From the NCBI RefSeq assembly GCF_000497045.1, contig NW_015961956.1, forward strand, positions 1 to 64,000: a DNA stretch of 64,000 nucleotides, written 5' to 3'. Source of the DNA: Kalmanozyma brasiliensis GHG001. Lineage: Eukaryota > Basidiomycota > Ustilaginomycetes > Ustilaginales. This document shows positions 18,310 through 27,665 of the stretch, piece after piece (the stretch's first letter is position 1; the number at the start of each line of letters is the position of its first letter). A model generated the notes under the pieces. The model did not search any database, was not told the DNA's origin, and was given only the letters and a program-made list of their open reading frames with translations. The position numbers were made by a program, and so were the translations under genes.

Positions 18310-18644
18310 TCGGACCACGCAGGCTGAGCAACGGGTCGCTCACGTGGAAGCAGATCCTCGCATCCCAGCCTTCAGCCTCCACGCTTGCCGTCTTTCGACC
18401 TCGACTCACCGAGCCACGCCCAAAATGTCAGGCCCTTTTCAGACACCACCTCGCTCTCGAGATCTCACTCAGCAGGTCAGCTGGACGATCTGTCGACTCG
18501 CACTCCTACCTCCCGTCCACACCTGTTCATAGTCCGCCCTGCTCTACTGTACGCTGCACAAATTTTACCATTGCAAATCTGACTACAACGAACATGTGCA
18601 CTTCATTAAAGTTTGCTCACCTGAAGCATCGCCGACGAACGCCG
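18310..18644. other. Convergent intergenic region
   Basis: 335 bp holding the 3' ends of Pom33 and the Swa2-like gene. Nothing else seen. Confidence 0.6.
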
Positions 18645-21623
18645 CTACTGCTGTGCATTCCACGCCTCGTTGATCGCATGGAACGCGGCACTAGCGATCA
18701 TCTTCTGCTCGGTGGTCGCGTCCTTCCGAATCTTATCTGGATGCAACCTGGCGATGGCCTTGGTGTAGTTCTTCTTCAACCCTGCTTGATCGAGCACCTG
18801 ATGGAGAGCAATAGGTTTCCATCCGAGTTCGGGCCAGACGATCGTATCGAGGGAAGAGAGGAGTGCGCGGAGGTTGGTTTCCTTGCCGCGCTTCCACGCC
18901 TCGATGCGGGCATCGACGCTGTCCTTGAGCGCGAATTTCTCCGTCTCTTCTGCCGCCTGTTGCTGTTGTTGGTTGGCGAATGCCGCGCTGGCTTTCTCGC
19001 CCGCAGCGGCTGGAGTGGTTCTGCTTCGAGTGGGTGCGCGTGCGTTGTTGGTGCGAGCGGGAGGACCAGTAGAGGAAACAGCAGGTCCAACCACTTTCTC
19101 ACCCAACATCTTGCCACACCGATGCAGACCCTCGCGGGCAAACTTCATGTTGCTCGCTCCCGTCTTGACACCCGAGCCTTCCGCCTTTTCGTACTCCAGC
19201 AGCACCTCCCAGTCTGCCTTGGCGAGCTTCCAGCGTTCGGCCGCTTCCAGTGCCTGAGCGCGGCGGACGAGCGCTTTGCCGTAGGTCTCGCGCAGGTTGA
19301 TGTCGGCGATTTCGGCGGGGAGAGGAGCCTCCTGGCTTGCACGGTAGACGGCGATTCGACCGTTGGCATCCCGCTGCGACCCGCCGAAGAGGGAGAGCAC
19401 GATGGAGAGCAGCTGGTCGCAGTCGGCGACCGTGCCGGGTGCGTCACCGTTTTTGAGACGGACGTTGGCGCGGTTGCTGAATAGCGGCACGAGGCGGATC
19501 GATTCGGATGAGCTAGAAGACTCGAGAGCGGAAATGCCGCGGGTGTAGCTTGTCTCGGCATCGCCGTACGCGCCACGCTTGAAGTGCTCGTTGCCTTCTT
19601 CTTTGTTGCGGTTGGCTGACGAGATTGAGTGAGACGCGTCCGAGGGGATCGGACGGCGTTTGAGGGGCGCTTTGGGTGGGATGGGCGATGGCGCTGCAGA
19701 GCGAGCGGGAGTGCCGCGTCGGTTGGGTGAGGCGTAAGGTGCCTTCGGGGCAGCAGCAGCGCTCCGGGCAGGCACGCTTGGCGGCGGTTGAGAGGGACTC
19801 TGCTGTCGAGAGAGGTTTCGTCCGGCGTCCTCAGCCTTGCCGCCTCCGAAGAGGGAGCTAGCGACAGAGGACATGGCAGATGCAGCAGCGGCGACACCAC
19901 TGGCAGCTGCAGCGCTTGCAGGCGCAGCGGGCCGACGAGGGGCTCGGGTCGGCGGCTCCGGTGCAATCGCCTCGTCTTCGTTGTCGGAATCCTTGAAACC
20001 ACCAACCTCTGCCGGACCATCGGCGCTCTGCTTGAGCTGCGAGGCGTGGCTGCCGGTGCCATTCGCTTCGTTGGCTTCAGCCTGCTCGGCCTCGATCATC
20101 CATTTGGGCTTTCCTTCCCACTCCTTATTCTTCGGAGCTGCCGAGGAAGCGCCCCATCTACGTGCTCGATGGCGGTCGCTGCCAGCATCTGACGGCGTGG
20201 AGCTACGCTCGGCTCCCGCGCGGTTATGCTCGTCCAGCGCCTTTTGCGCTTGGGCTTTGGCGGTTGACCAGAAGGCGCTGGCCTTGTTGAAGACGGAGGT
20301 GCCGATCTCGGATGCTTGGGCATACAGCTGATCAGCCTGCTGCTGCCAATCAGCACCTCCTTCGTTGTCGGTGCCGGCCGCTCCACGCCTAGCTTCATTG
20401 TTGCTCCGCTGGCGCTGACGCTGCTCGGGCTGATCTTTTTGCCCGTGTTGCTTGATCTGGCGAGCGACCTCCTTTGGATCAAAGTCATCATCGTACGAAT
20501 CGTGGAAGGGAGCTGCTTGAGATTGGGCTTGTTTCTGCTCCCTGGCGTGGAGCTTACGTGCGAGCCGCTCGTCTTGGTCGTCTGCGCCGTGCGGTGCGTT
20601 GCCGTTTCCGACGAGCAGCTCGAGCGCTGCCTCGACGTCGGTGCCCGTGTCGGTCCGTGCAAGTGCTTGCCTTGCCTGCTGCGGAGTGAAGCCCATCTCT
20701 ACAATCTGACCGATAGTGTGCGGCGGAGGCGAACTCTTCCGCCCTGGAGCAGAGCGCCCGATGGCAGGACGACTGCCACTGGCTGGAGATGGGACTCTGG
20801 AGCTGCCCGCGGAGGAGGTGGAAGTGGAGCTGGAGAGTGTCGCGATGCGTGGGTCGCGCGCTGATAGAGACTCGTTCGGTGTAGCAGAGACAGGCATAGC
20901 GAGTGCACCGAGGATGTCGTCGGACTGGTCGCCGGGTTCGGCATGTACGGCTACTTTTGGTGCAGAGGAGAAGGGCTGGTCGAAGCTGTCAAAGTCGAAT
21001 GGGTCATTTGCTTTCGTTTGAGCTTTGGACGGGGCAGTAGTCATTGATGATAGGGTCGACTTGGATTTGCTGCTCGAATTGTTCGGTACCACGGAAGAGA
21101 AGGCGTCGAAATCGAAAGGATCTGAGGCTGGCTTAGCTGGGCTGGGCTTAGCTGGTGACCCGAGACGCTGAACGGGAGCTATTGATGGCGGTTGAGATGT
21201 GTGGGAGGGACGAGCGGAAGCAATTGGGCCGCCAAACGAGGTGGATTCGATGCCTGACCACATTGCATCGTTCCGTCGCTTGTCATCCTGAGCCTTTTGT
21301 GTTGCCTGCTCCCTGGCGAGTCTTTGTCGCTCGGCCAAGCTCAAGCTGGCTTCCTGCTTGGCGGCGGATAAGGAGGAGAATAGCGACGAGAAAGCATCGC
21401 TACTCGCACTTGTCATGGGTTTTGAAGCTGTAGCAGAAGCAGCGCCAGGAGCTGGAGATTGATTGCCAGAAGATGAGGTGGTGAACGAAGAAGAAGAGCC
21501 GTAGTAGTTGGCGTTGCTCGCCTTGGCAGAGGTGGTGTTGAAGATGGACGACGAGGATGATTGCTGCTTCGACTGAGCTTTTGCCTGAGTCGGCTGCCAG
21601 CTGAGATCGAGCAAGTCATCCAT
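18645..21623 (-). CDS. SWA2: Swa2/auxilin-like clathrin uncoating co-chaperone (UBA-TPR-J)
   Basis: 992 aa from the ATG at 21623, giving MDDLLDLSW. The N-terminus holds a clathrin-box-like LLDLS and DPF repeats (SDPFDFDAFSS, NDPFDFDSF), suited to clathrin or adaptor binding. A UBA domain lies at about 300-337 (IGQIVEMGFTPQQARQALAR), TPRs from about 672 to 800 (NKEEGNEHFKRGAYGDAETS), and a C-terminal J domain with HPD (ARLHPDKIRKD, about 958-968). This order is that of yeast Swa2/auxilin, which recruits Hsp70 to strip clathrin from vesicles. It is longer than yeast Swa2 (about 670 aa) because of disordered spacers. The upstream frame to 21695 starts with GTG and is discarded. Confidence 0.94.
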   Translation of the reverse strand: MDDLLDLSWQPTQAKAQSKQQSSSSSIFNTTSAKASNANYYGSSSSFTTSSSGNQSPAPGAASATASKPMTSASSDAFSSLFSSLSAAKQEASLSLAERQRLAREQATQKAQDDKRRNDAMWSGIESTSFGGPIASARPSHTSQPPSIAPVQRLGSPAKPSPAKPASDPFDFDAFSSVVPNNSSSKSKSTLSSMTTAPSKAQTKANDPFDFDSFDQPFSSAPKVAVHAEPGDQSDDILGALAMPVSATPNESLSARDPRIATLSSSTSTSSAGSSRVPSPASGSRPAIGRSAPGRKSSPPPHTIGQIVEMGFTPQQARQALARTDTGTDVEAALELLVGNGNAPHGADDQDERLARKLHAREQKQAQSQAAPFHDSYDDDFDPKEVARQIKQHGQKDQPEQRQRQRSNNEARRGAAGTDNEGGADWQQQADQLYAQASEIGTSVFNKASAFWSTAKAQAQKALDEHNRAGAERSSTPSDAGSDRHRARRWGASSAAPKNKEWEGKPKWMIEAEQAEANEANGTGSHASQLKQSADGPAEVGGFKDSDNEDEAIAPEPPTRAPRRPAAPASAAAASGVAAAASAMSSVASSLFGGGKAEDAGRNLSRQQSPSQPPPSVPARSAAAAPKAPYASPNRRGTPARSAAPSPIPPKAPLKRRPIPSDASHSISSANRNKEEGNEHFKRGAYGDAETSYTRGISALESSSSSESIRLVPLFSNRANVRLKNGDAPGTVADCDQLLSIVLSLFGGSQRDANGRIAVYRASQEAPLPAEIADINLRETYGKALVRRAQALEAAERWKLAKADWEVLLEYEKAEGSGVKTGASNMKFAREGLHRCGKMLGEKVVGPAVSSTGPPARTNNARAPTRSRTTPAAAGEKASAAFANQQQQQAAEETEKFALKDSVDARIEAWKRGKETNLRALLSSLDTIVWPELGWKPIALHQVLDQAGLKKNYTKAIARLHPDKIRKDATTEQKMIASAAFHAINEAWNAQQ

Positions 21624-22931
21624 CGTGGCGCGGGTGCGATTGTGACAAGGATGTGATGGAAGCGAGAACAACACCAAAATCGAAGCTCGAATCACTCGCT
21701 TAGATTCGAGCGTCTGTGCGTGTGTGTGTGTGTGTGTGTGCTGTGTTGGTGTTCATGCCAAACCGGATGCTCGTCCGACGGTGCGGAATTCCCGATTTGA
21801 GTCATTTCGGCCGATTCAATTGACGACTCGCTTGAGTAAGAGTGACCGACAGTCATTCCGGCGTGCTCGCTCGTGACCCACCTCTTGGCAACTCATGTTG
21901 GCTGGGTGAGTCTCTCTTGCGACGTGATCAATCGAAGAAGCGATAAGATCCCGAAGCTTGTTCTGCTGTACCAAGACAGCTTCAAGAGAATCTGCGGTGC
22001 ATGCAAGATGCTGCCACCAAGAAGCAGACAGAGAGAGCGGAGTGCATTTCGCTAAAACACCTGGTCCCAAGGGTCTGCAGACCCTCTCCCTTCTCTGTGT
22101 TTCAGAGTGGTGAGTGTTCGCTGCGCAGCTTCGATGAGGGGTGGCACTCTTTTTCCCCTTGAGAAGAGACCGAGAGACAGCCAAAGTGCCTTGCTAGATG
22201 AATTCTTATTTTTTCTGGCTGCTGCAAAGGACATGCAAAGACAAAGCTGAGCCAACGTCGTGCGCTCATGCAATTTCTCTCGAGCTCGTTCCTCCCACGC
22301 TTCTGCGCACTTCTCAAAGGTGACAGTCGCGAGTAGCTCCAATTGATGAAGCAATGAGGATGATTCCGATCCCAAAGCTCAGCCAAGTGGGCTAGAGAAG
22401 CAGGGCGAAGGTCGGGTTGTCCCGAACGAGATGAGAAAGCGTGCAGGAACCAGATGCTGGCTTTCTTTTGTCTTGTCGCTGCGCTGTTGCTCTGTCTTTA
22501 ATTTTTCCTAAAAGGGCCGCTGCTGACGCGCCGGTTGCTTTCTTAATTTTCCCTCTCCGCTTGGCCTTCTTTTGGGCGGAGGCTTCCGACCCTTTCAACT
22601 CGCCTTCATCACGCTCATCACCCTCGCCGTCACCGCCTTCCTTTGTCACGAATTGTCGCCATCACTCTTCACCCTGCATCATCTCAACCGCCCACGCTAT
22701 CGACATTCTGCTCAGCTCACGATTCCGTCGATACAGCGCCAGTCGATCAACATCTGGTCCCCACAACACGTCCGATTAGCTCAGCCCTTCGTCTCGTACA
22801 AAGATTCTAGAGCGGAACAACCATTTCTTTCACCACAGGCGTAGCGCGGACATTCTTTTCAACAGCAGACTGAGCCGCATCATCACAATTGAGCGTATCA
22901 CTGACGCAGGAATCGTCGCTTCCCTTTCACC
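21624..22931. other. Divergent intergenic region and leader of the JmjC gene
   Basis: 1.3 kb between divergent starts. It contains the (TG)10 tract at 21721-21740 and, nearer the JmjC gene, a pyrimidine-rich probable leader from about 22560. That leader region includes a short upstream ATG frame (22454, 15 codons). Other frames of 60-120 aa lack support. Confidence 0.5.
21721..21740. repeat. (TG)10 microsatellite
   Basis: Ten TG dinucleotides, preceded by GTGCG, about 100 bp upstream of the Swa2-like start codon. Confidence 0.95.
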
Positions 22932-25900
22932 ATGTCAGCTCCGGACGCAATGCCGGCGGCTCCACCCGCCCTCGACACCCCACTCCCCGCGACGTCGAAC
23001 TCGAGACCAGAGACTTTTGAGCAGGTTTCTGCTTCATCTCCACGATTGCCGCACCTCGACAGCCTTGCCGCAGCAGCATCAGCAGCCTCTGCCTCCTCGC
23101 CTTCCAACGACATGTCGCCTGCTCATCTTCCCACCGACTCGAGCCGACACTCAACTCCAGCCACCTCAGCTGATGGCTCAGACCATACTCAGCCCGTGGC
23201 TCGAGTCGCCGATGCTGGCTCGCTCAAAATTCCCGTAGACAGTGTCCCAGAAGATCCCACTTCCGAGCAGACGCCTGGTCCCTCGACACCGCAGCCACCG
23301 CAGCCTTCACAGGAACAGCCACAAGCGCAACAAGAAGAGCATCCCCTCGCCTCAGTCGAACCCGCTTACTTCTATCCAGCCGACGGCTCCGCATCCTCTT
23401 CACATGATGGCATTCCCGTCTTTGAGCCCACCATGCAGCAGTTCCAGGACTTCTACGCCTTCTGCCAGGCAGTCGACCGTTGGGGCATGCAGTACGGCAT
23501 TGTCAAGGTGGTCCCCCCGAAAGAGTGGCGAGACTCCTTGCCAGATCTTCATCCCACCCGCGACAAGTCCAGCACCGCTTCTTCTTCCACCCACGAATCC
23601 GGCGTCGAACAGGATGACCGAGCCGACGTCTCCAAGATTCGCATCCGCAATGCTATCATGCAACACTTCACCCCCGCTGGCTCCGGCGTCTGGCGTCAGC
23701 TCAACACAACTCGCTCCGGCAAGATCTGGAACGCCAAGCAGTGGTCCGAAATGTGCGTCTCCGAGGGTCAGAAGGGCCCCGAAATGGATCGCATGAAGTG
23801 GAAGGTCGAAGTCGAAGGTGCCTCCAACGGCGGCTGGGGACCTAGGAACATCGGCACCAAGGACAGCAACAGCTCGGCAATTCTAGAGGAAGACGGGGTT
23901 CGTACAAGGAGTGGCAAGGCTCGTCCTTCCACGAATGGTGCTGCTGCCGAAGCAAAGACCAACGGCAAACGCAAGCGTACCGAACTAGATGATGCACAGG
24001 ACGCCGTCTCAGCATCCCAACCTGCACTCGAGGAGGACCCATCGACTGCACCACCACCAGCTCCCACCTCTCCCTCCTCTCCCGAGCGTCGCTCCCAGCG
24101 TATTGTTCAGAACACCCCTGTCAAGTCGCCGCCTGCCTCTCGCGACCCTTCGCCCGTCAAGCAAAAGAAGAACTGGGAGGCCGACGCTACCACCCACGAC
24201 GAGTGGTGCGCTTTCGACTACAAGAACTGCTGGCGCAAAGAAGCGCTTTCAATAGAACAGATATCGCAGCTCGATGAGCAGGCTTCCGCCTCAACGAGCA
24301 AGTCGACTGACGCTGCCGCTGCCGCTGTGACGGCGGAGGACAAGGCATTGACCGCTGCACCTGTCCTTCCCTCTCCTTCCGAGTGGACACCCGAAGTGTG
24401 TCGAGAGATCGAGAGCGAATACTGGCGCAGTCTCAACTTTGGCAAGCCACCCATGTACGGCGCTGATCTCAGTGGCACCCTCTTTGACGGCCGCACCCAG
24501 CACTGGAACGTCGGCAAGCTCGACAGCGTCCTCACCCGTCTTCGACTCAAGCGCAAGCTGCCGGGCGTCAACACTCCTTACCTCTACTGGGGCATGTGGC
24601 GAGCCACTTTCGCATGGCACGTAGAAGACATGGACCTCTACTCGATCAACTACATCCACTTTGGCGCACCCAAGCAGTGGTATGCCATCCGCCAAGCAGA
24701 TCGACAGCGCTTCGAGTCCGCCATGGCAGGCGCCTTTCCTTCTGATGCGCGACGCTGCCCCCACTTTATGCGACACAAATCATATCTCGCCTCACCCTCC
24801 TTCCTCGCCTCGCATGGCATTCGTCCCCTAAAGCTCGTCCATAACGCAGGCGAATTCGTCATCACCTACCCCTTCGGCTACCATTCTGGATTCAATCTTG
24901 GCTACAATTGTGCCGAGAGTGTCAACTTTGCGCTCGAGTCGTGGCTCGACATCGGTCGCAAGGCCAACTACTGCCACTGCGACATGTCGCAGAACAGCGT
25001 TCGTATTGACGTCGATGCACTGCTCGAGGAGAGCAAAGAGATGGAGGAGCTTGAACGCAAGCGCGAGCTGCGACGTGCTAAGGAGGACGCCGTCCATGCC
25101 ATCGAGGAAGAGGAGATCGAAAAGCGCAGAATCCGAAACGAAAAGGCAAAGGAGCGCAGACGACTCAAGAAGGAGGCCGACGAAGCCGCAGCTGCTGCCA
25201 ATCCCGCCATCCCACACCTCTTCCAAGGCGGTGACGGCTTCTACGTCGATGCAAAGGAGGTGTCAGCAAGTCCATGCGTCTTTTGTCCCGCCAATGTCCA
25301 CACCGATCTGGTGGCCACTCCCGCTGAGGTCGACTCTACCAACTCCAAACTCAAGGCCATGTCGGGTCGTCACGCTCATCGACTCTGCGCAAGCTTTGTG
25401 CCCGAGACTTGGGTCGGCAGGCAAGGCAAAGCTGAGGTCGTCTGCGGTATCGAGGGCATCGACAAAGCCCGCTTCTCGCTCAAGTGCCAGATCTGCCCCA
25501 GTCCAACTCTGCAGAAGCTGTATCCCAAGATCCAATGCACGCGCGGCAAATGTCCTCGTTCGGCGCACGTCAGCTGTGCTCTCGTCGAGGAGCACGGTTG
25601 GTTCGTCGACGTATGCCCCGGAGAGACGGCGGATCGTCTCGAAGGCAAGAAGACGCCGACGGGCGCTCAGCAAACCGACGGGCTCGAGGACGGCGAGCGT
25701 CTCGTGGTGCTCTGCAAGACCCACAACCCACTCTTCCGTGAGGCAGAGGAAGCGCGCAAGGCCGAGGAGTTGCGCGAGCGCGTCTACGCTCTGCCCATTC
25801 CATCCATGGTCAGGATCAGGACCTCGGGAGGCATGTTCCAAGCGCTCATGGTCGAGATCCGCGAGGACGAAGACGAGATCGTGATTGAGGACGAGGGACG

Positions 25901-27260
25901 TCCCAGCACGGTCAAGTTCCAGCAGATCATATTCGAGTCTCCGGGCGCCGACGAAGTCAAGGAAGAGCCTCAAGCTGTAGCTCTGCCGGCGGCTGTTGGA
26001 TCTGCCGCAGCTGCGACGACAGAAGACGGCTCTTCGCAGCCGAACAAGCGCAGGAGAAAAGCAAGTGAAAAGGCGAGCGCAAATGCAAAGGCTGCGATCG
26101 AGGAGGCAGAAGAAGCCAGCCTCGCCGCTGCGGAAGCGGCGGCTGCGCCTGCACCAGCTCCCAAGAGAATTCGCAAGAGTCGGGCGGAAGCAGCAGCAGC
26201 GCCCGCTGCTGCCGAGGTGGAGGCGACTGTGCCCGTCCTGGCAGCGGTGCCAGAGAAGCCAGAGCCGAAACCCAAACGCCAGCGACAGACCAAGAAGAAG
26301 GCGGCGCAAGAGGCAGTTGTTGAGCCGGTCGCCGCGCCCATGGACCTGCCTCCGGCGACATTGTCATGGCCGGCCCACGCCATGCACCAGCCAGCTCCCG
26401 CGCAAGTCCAGACGGCACATCCTCAGCAGTCGAAGCGTGGTCCTCGCGCTACCTACGCAGCTCAGGCGCCCAACACCCAGCAGCCTCCGCAGTATGTCGA
26501 GCAACACCCGCAGTACCAGCACCAGCAGTACGCCCAGCAGCAGCAGTATTCCGGTCCGCCCGAATACCAACCGATGCATCGCGGTCAGGCATTCGCCATG
26601 AACGGCGAAGCTGGACACTACGCAGCTCGTCTTGCTGGTCAACCGTCTGGCTACGCTCGCAACGAGTACCCCGTCGGCGGTGCTTCTCCGAGCTATACTC
26701 ATCAACAGCCGCAGCAGCAGCAGCGGGGTGGGCACGCCGCGCAAGCCTATGGCGCACCTTCATCCTTCGCGCCCTTCCAGCAGGGCGGCTATCTGGCGCA
26801 TCCCCAACACGCCATTGCTAGCGGCGACGGGGGTAGACACGCGACAGTAGCATCGTCCATGTCATCCGCTGCTTCGCCGGGGATGACGTCTGCCTCGCAG
26901 TACGGCTACCTCTCGGCTCCTCCGCCCGGATATCAGAACCGCACCCCGCCGCTGCCAACATATGCCAAGCCGATGGCGCACCAGCCTCACGCCGCCTCCG
27001 GAGGCGGGTATCCGGACTACCGACCGCCGTACAACCACGCCGCTCCAGCCGGTTTGCATCCCGCCTACCAGCAGCAACAGCAGCAGCAGCAGCAGTATGG
27101 CGGATATGCATACCACTATGCGCCCCAGCAGACGCAGCAACCGGCGCAGCACGAGCAGTATCGTCAGCACCCTGCGATGAATGGGAACGGCTCGTATGGT
27201 CTTCATGCTCAGCAGCAGTATCACCACCAGCACCAGCACCAGGGTCAGCCGCAGCAGTAG
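22932..27260 (+). CDS. JmjN/JmjC histone lysine demethylase, KDM4/Rph1 type, with extended PHD
   Basis: 1442 aa, no intron. JmjN lies at about 160-205 (GIPVFEPTMQQFQDFYAFC). The JmjC domain at about 505-680 has the iron ligands His563 and Glu565 (WHVEDMDLYSINYIHFG) and His651 (YPFGYHSGFNLGYN), so it should be catalytically competent. A Cys/His-rich extended PHD follows at about 780-905 (SPCVFCPANVHTD, CQICPSP, HVSCALVEEHGW). The last 500 residues are Ala/Glu then Gln/Pro/Tyr-rich. KDM4 enzymes remove methyl groups from H3K9 and H3K36 using Fe(II) and 2-oxoglutarate in the nucleus. The ePHD resembles that of animal KDM4, and no Tudor domain was seen. The C-terminal Gln tract is encoded by a pure CAG run. 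Confidence 0.95.
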   Translation: MSAPDAMPAAPPALDTPLPATSNSRPETFEQVSASSPRLPHLDSLAAAASAASASSPSNDMSPAHLPTDSSRHSTPATSADGSDHTQPVARVADAGSLKIPVDSVPEDPTSEQTPGPSTPQPPQPSQEQPQAQQEEHPLASVEPAYFYPADGSASSSHDGIPVFEPTMQQFQDFYAFCQAVDRWGMQYGIVKVVPPKEWRDSLPDLHPTRDKSSTASSSTHESGVEQDDRADVSKIRIRNAIMQHFTPAGSGVWRQLNTTRSGKIWNAKQWSEMCVSEGQKGPEMDRMKWKVEVEGASNGGWGPRNIGTKDSNSSAILEEDGVRTRSGKARPSTNGAAAEAKTNGKRKRTELDDAQDAVSASQPALEEDPSTAPPPAPTSPSSPERRSQRIVQNTPVKSPPASRDPSPVKQKKNWEADATTHDEWCAFDYKNCWRKEALSIEQISQLDEQASASTSKSTDAAAAAVTAEDKALTAAPVLPSPSEWTPEVCREIESEYWRSLNFGKPPMYGADLSGTLFDGRTQHWNVGKLDSVLTRLRLKRKLPGVNTPYLYWGMWRATFAWHVEDMDLYSINYIHFGAPKQWYAIRQADRQRFESAMAGAFPSDARRCPHFMRHKSYLASPSFLASHGIRPLKLVHNAGEFVITYPFGYHSGFNLGYNCAESVNFALESWLDIGRKANYCHCDMSQNSVRIDVDALLEESKEMEELERKRELRRAKEDAVHAIEEEEIEKRRIRNEKAKERRRLKKEADEAAAAANPAIPHLFQGGDGFYVDAKEVSASPCVFCPANVHTDLVATPAEVDSTNSKLKAMSGRHAHRLCASFVPETWVGRQGKAEVVCGIEGIDKARFSLKCQICPSPTLQKLYPKIQCTRGKCPRSAHVSCALVEEHGWFVDVCPGETADRLEGKKTPTGAQQTDGLEDGERLVVLCKTHNPLFREAEEARKAEELRERVYALPIPSMVRIRTSGGMFQALMVEIREDEDEIVIEDEGRPSTVKFQQIIFESPGADEVKEEPQAVALPAAVGSAAAATTEDGSSQPNKRRRKASEKASANAKAAIEEAEEASLAAAEAAAAPAPAPKRIRKSRAEAAAAPAAAEVEATVPVLAAVPEKPEPKPKRQRQTKKKAAQEAVVEPVAAPMDLPPATLSWPAHAMHQPAPAQVQTAHPQQSKRGPRATYAAQAPNTQQPPQYVEQHPQYQHQQYAQQQQYSGPPEYQPMHRGQAFAMNGEAGHYAARLAGQPSGYARNEYPVGGASPSYTHQQPQQQQRGGHAAQAYGAPSSFAPFQQGGYLAHPQHAIASGDGGRHATVASSMSSAASPGMTSASQYGYLSAPPPGYQNRTPPLPTYAKPMAHQPHAASGGGYPDYRPPYNHAAPAGLHPAYQQQQQQQQQYGGYAYHYAPQQTQQPAQHEQYRQHPAMNGNGSYGLHAQQQYHHQHQHQGQPQQ
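27069..27095 (+). repeat. CAG/CAA run coding polyglutamine
   Basis: Nine codons, all CAG except one CAA, in frame within the JmjC gene. A likely length-variable site among strains. Confidence 0.85.
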
Positions 27261-27665
27261 GCGCAGAGCACACGGATAGAGGCGGGTGGCAATGCGAATG
27301 CCGATTCTGCGCTTCTTTTCGTGAATGACTGAGTGTGTGCAAGTCGTTGAGAGGTCGACCACAATCGCTCGTGAGCAAGAGGTTGTTGCGGGAGGTCGAA
27401 ACCCTTTCCCGAAGCGATCCATCTTCACCTGAGAAAGAGCGCCACAAAAAGGAACGTGGAAAATCAAGGTGCGAAAAATACCCCGCACTCTGCCTGCCTC
27501 GAACCGCACGACTGATACACGCACATCCGATGCTACTGTACCAGCGCTTCATTCGACCAGTGTTCACGGCTCACACATCTCGTCGACCATCTCATCATCC
27601 AGACGCCATAGCACTGTCAAACAAATTGCATATCCAATCTACAACCGTAGAAACAGTCATTGTGC
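27261..27665. other. Convergent intergenic region
   Basis: 405 bp between the stops of the JmjC and acyl-CoA synthetase genes. Only short unsupported frames. Confidence 0.6.
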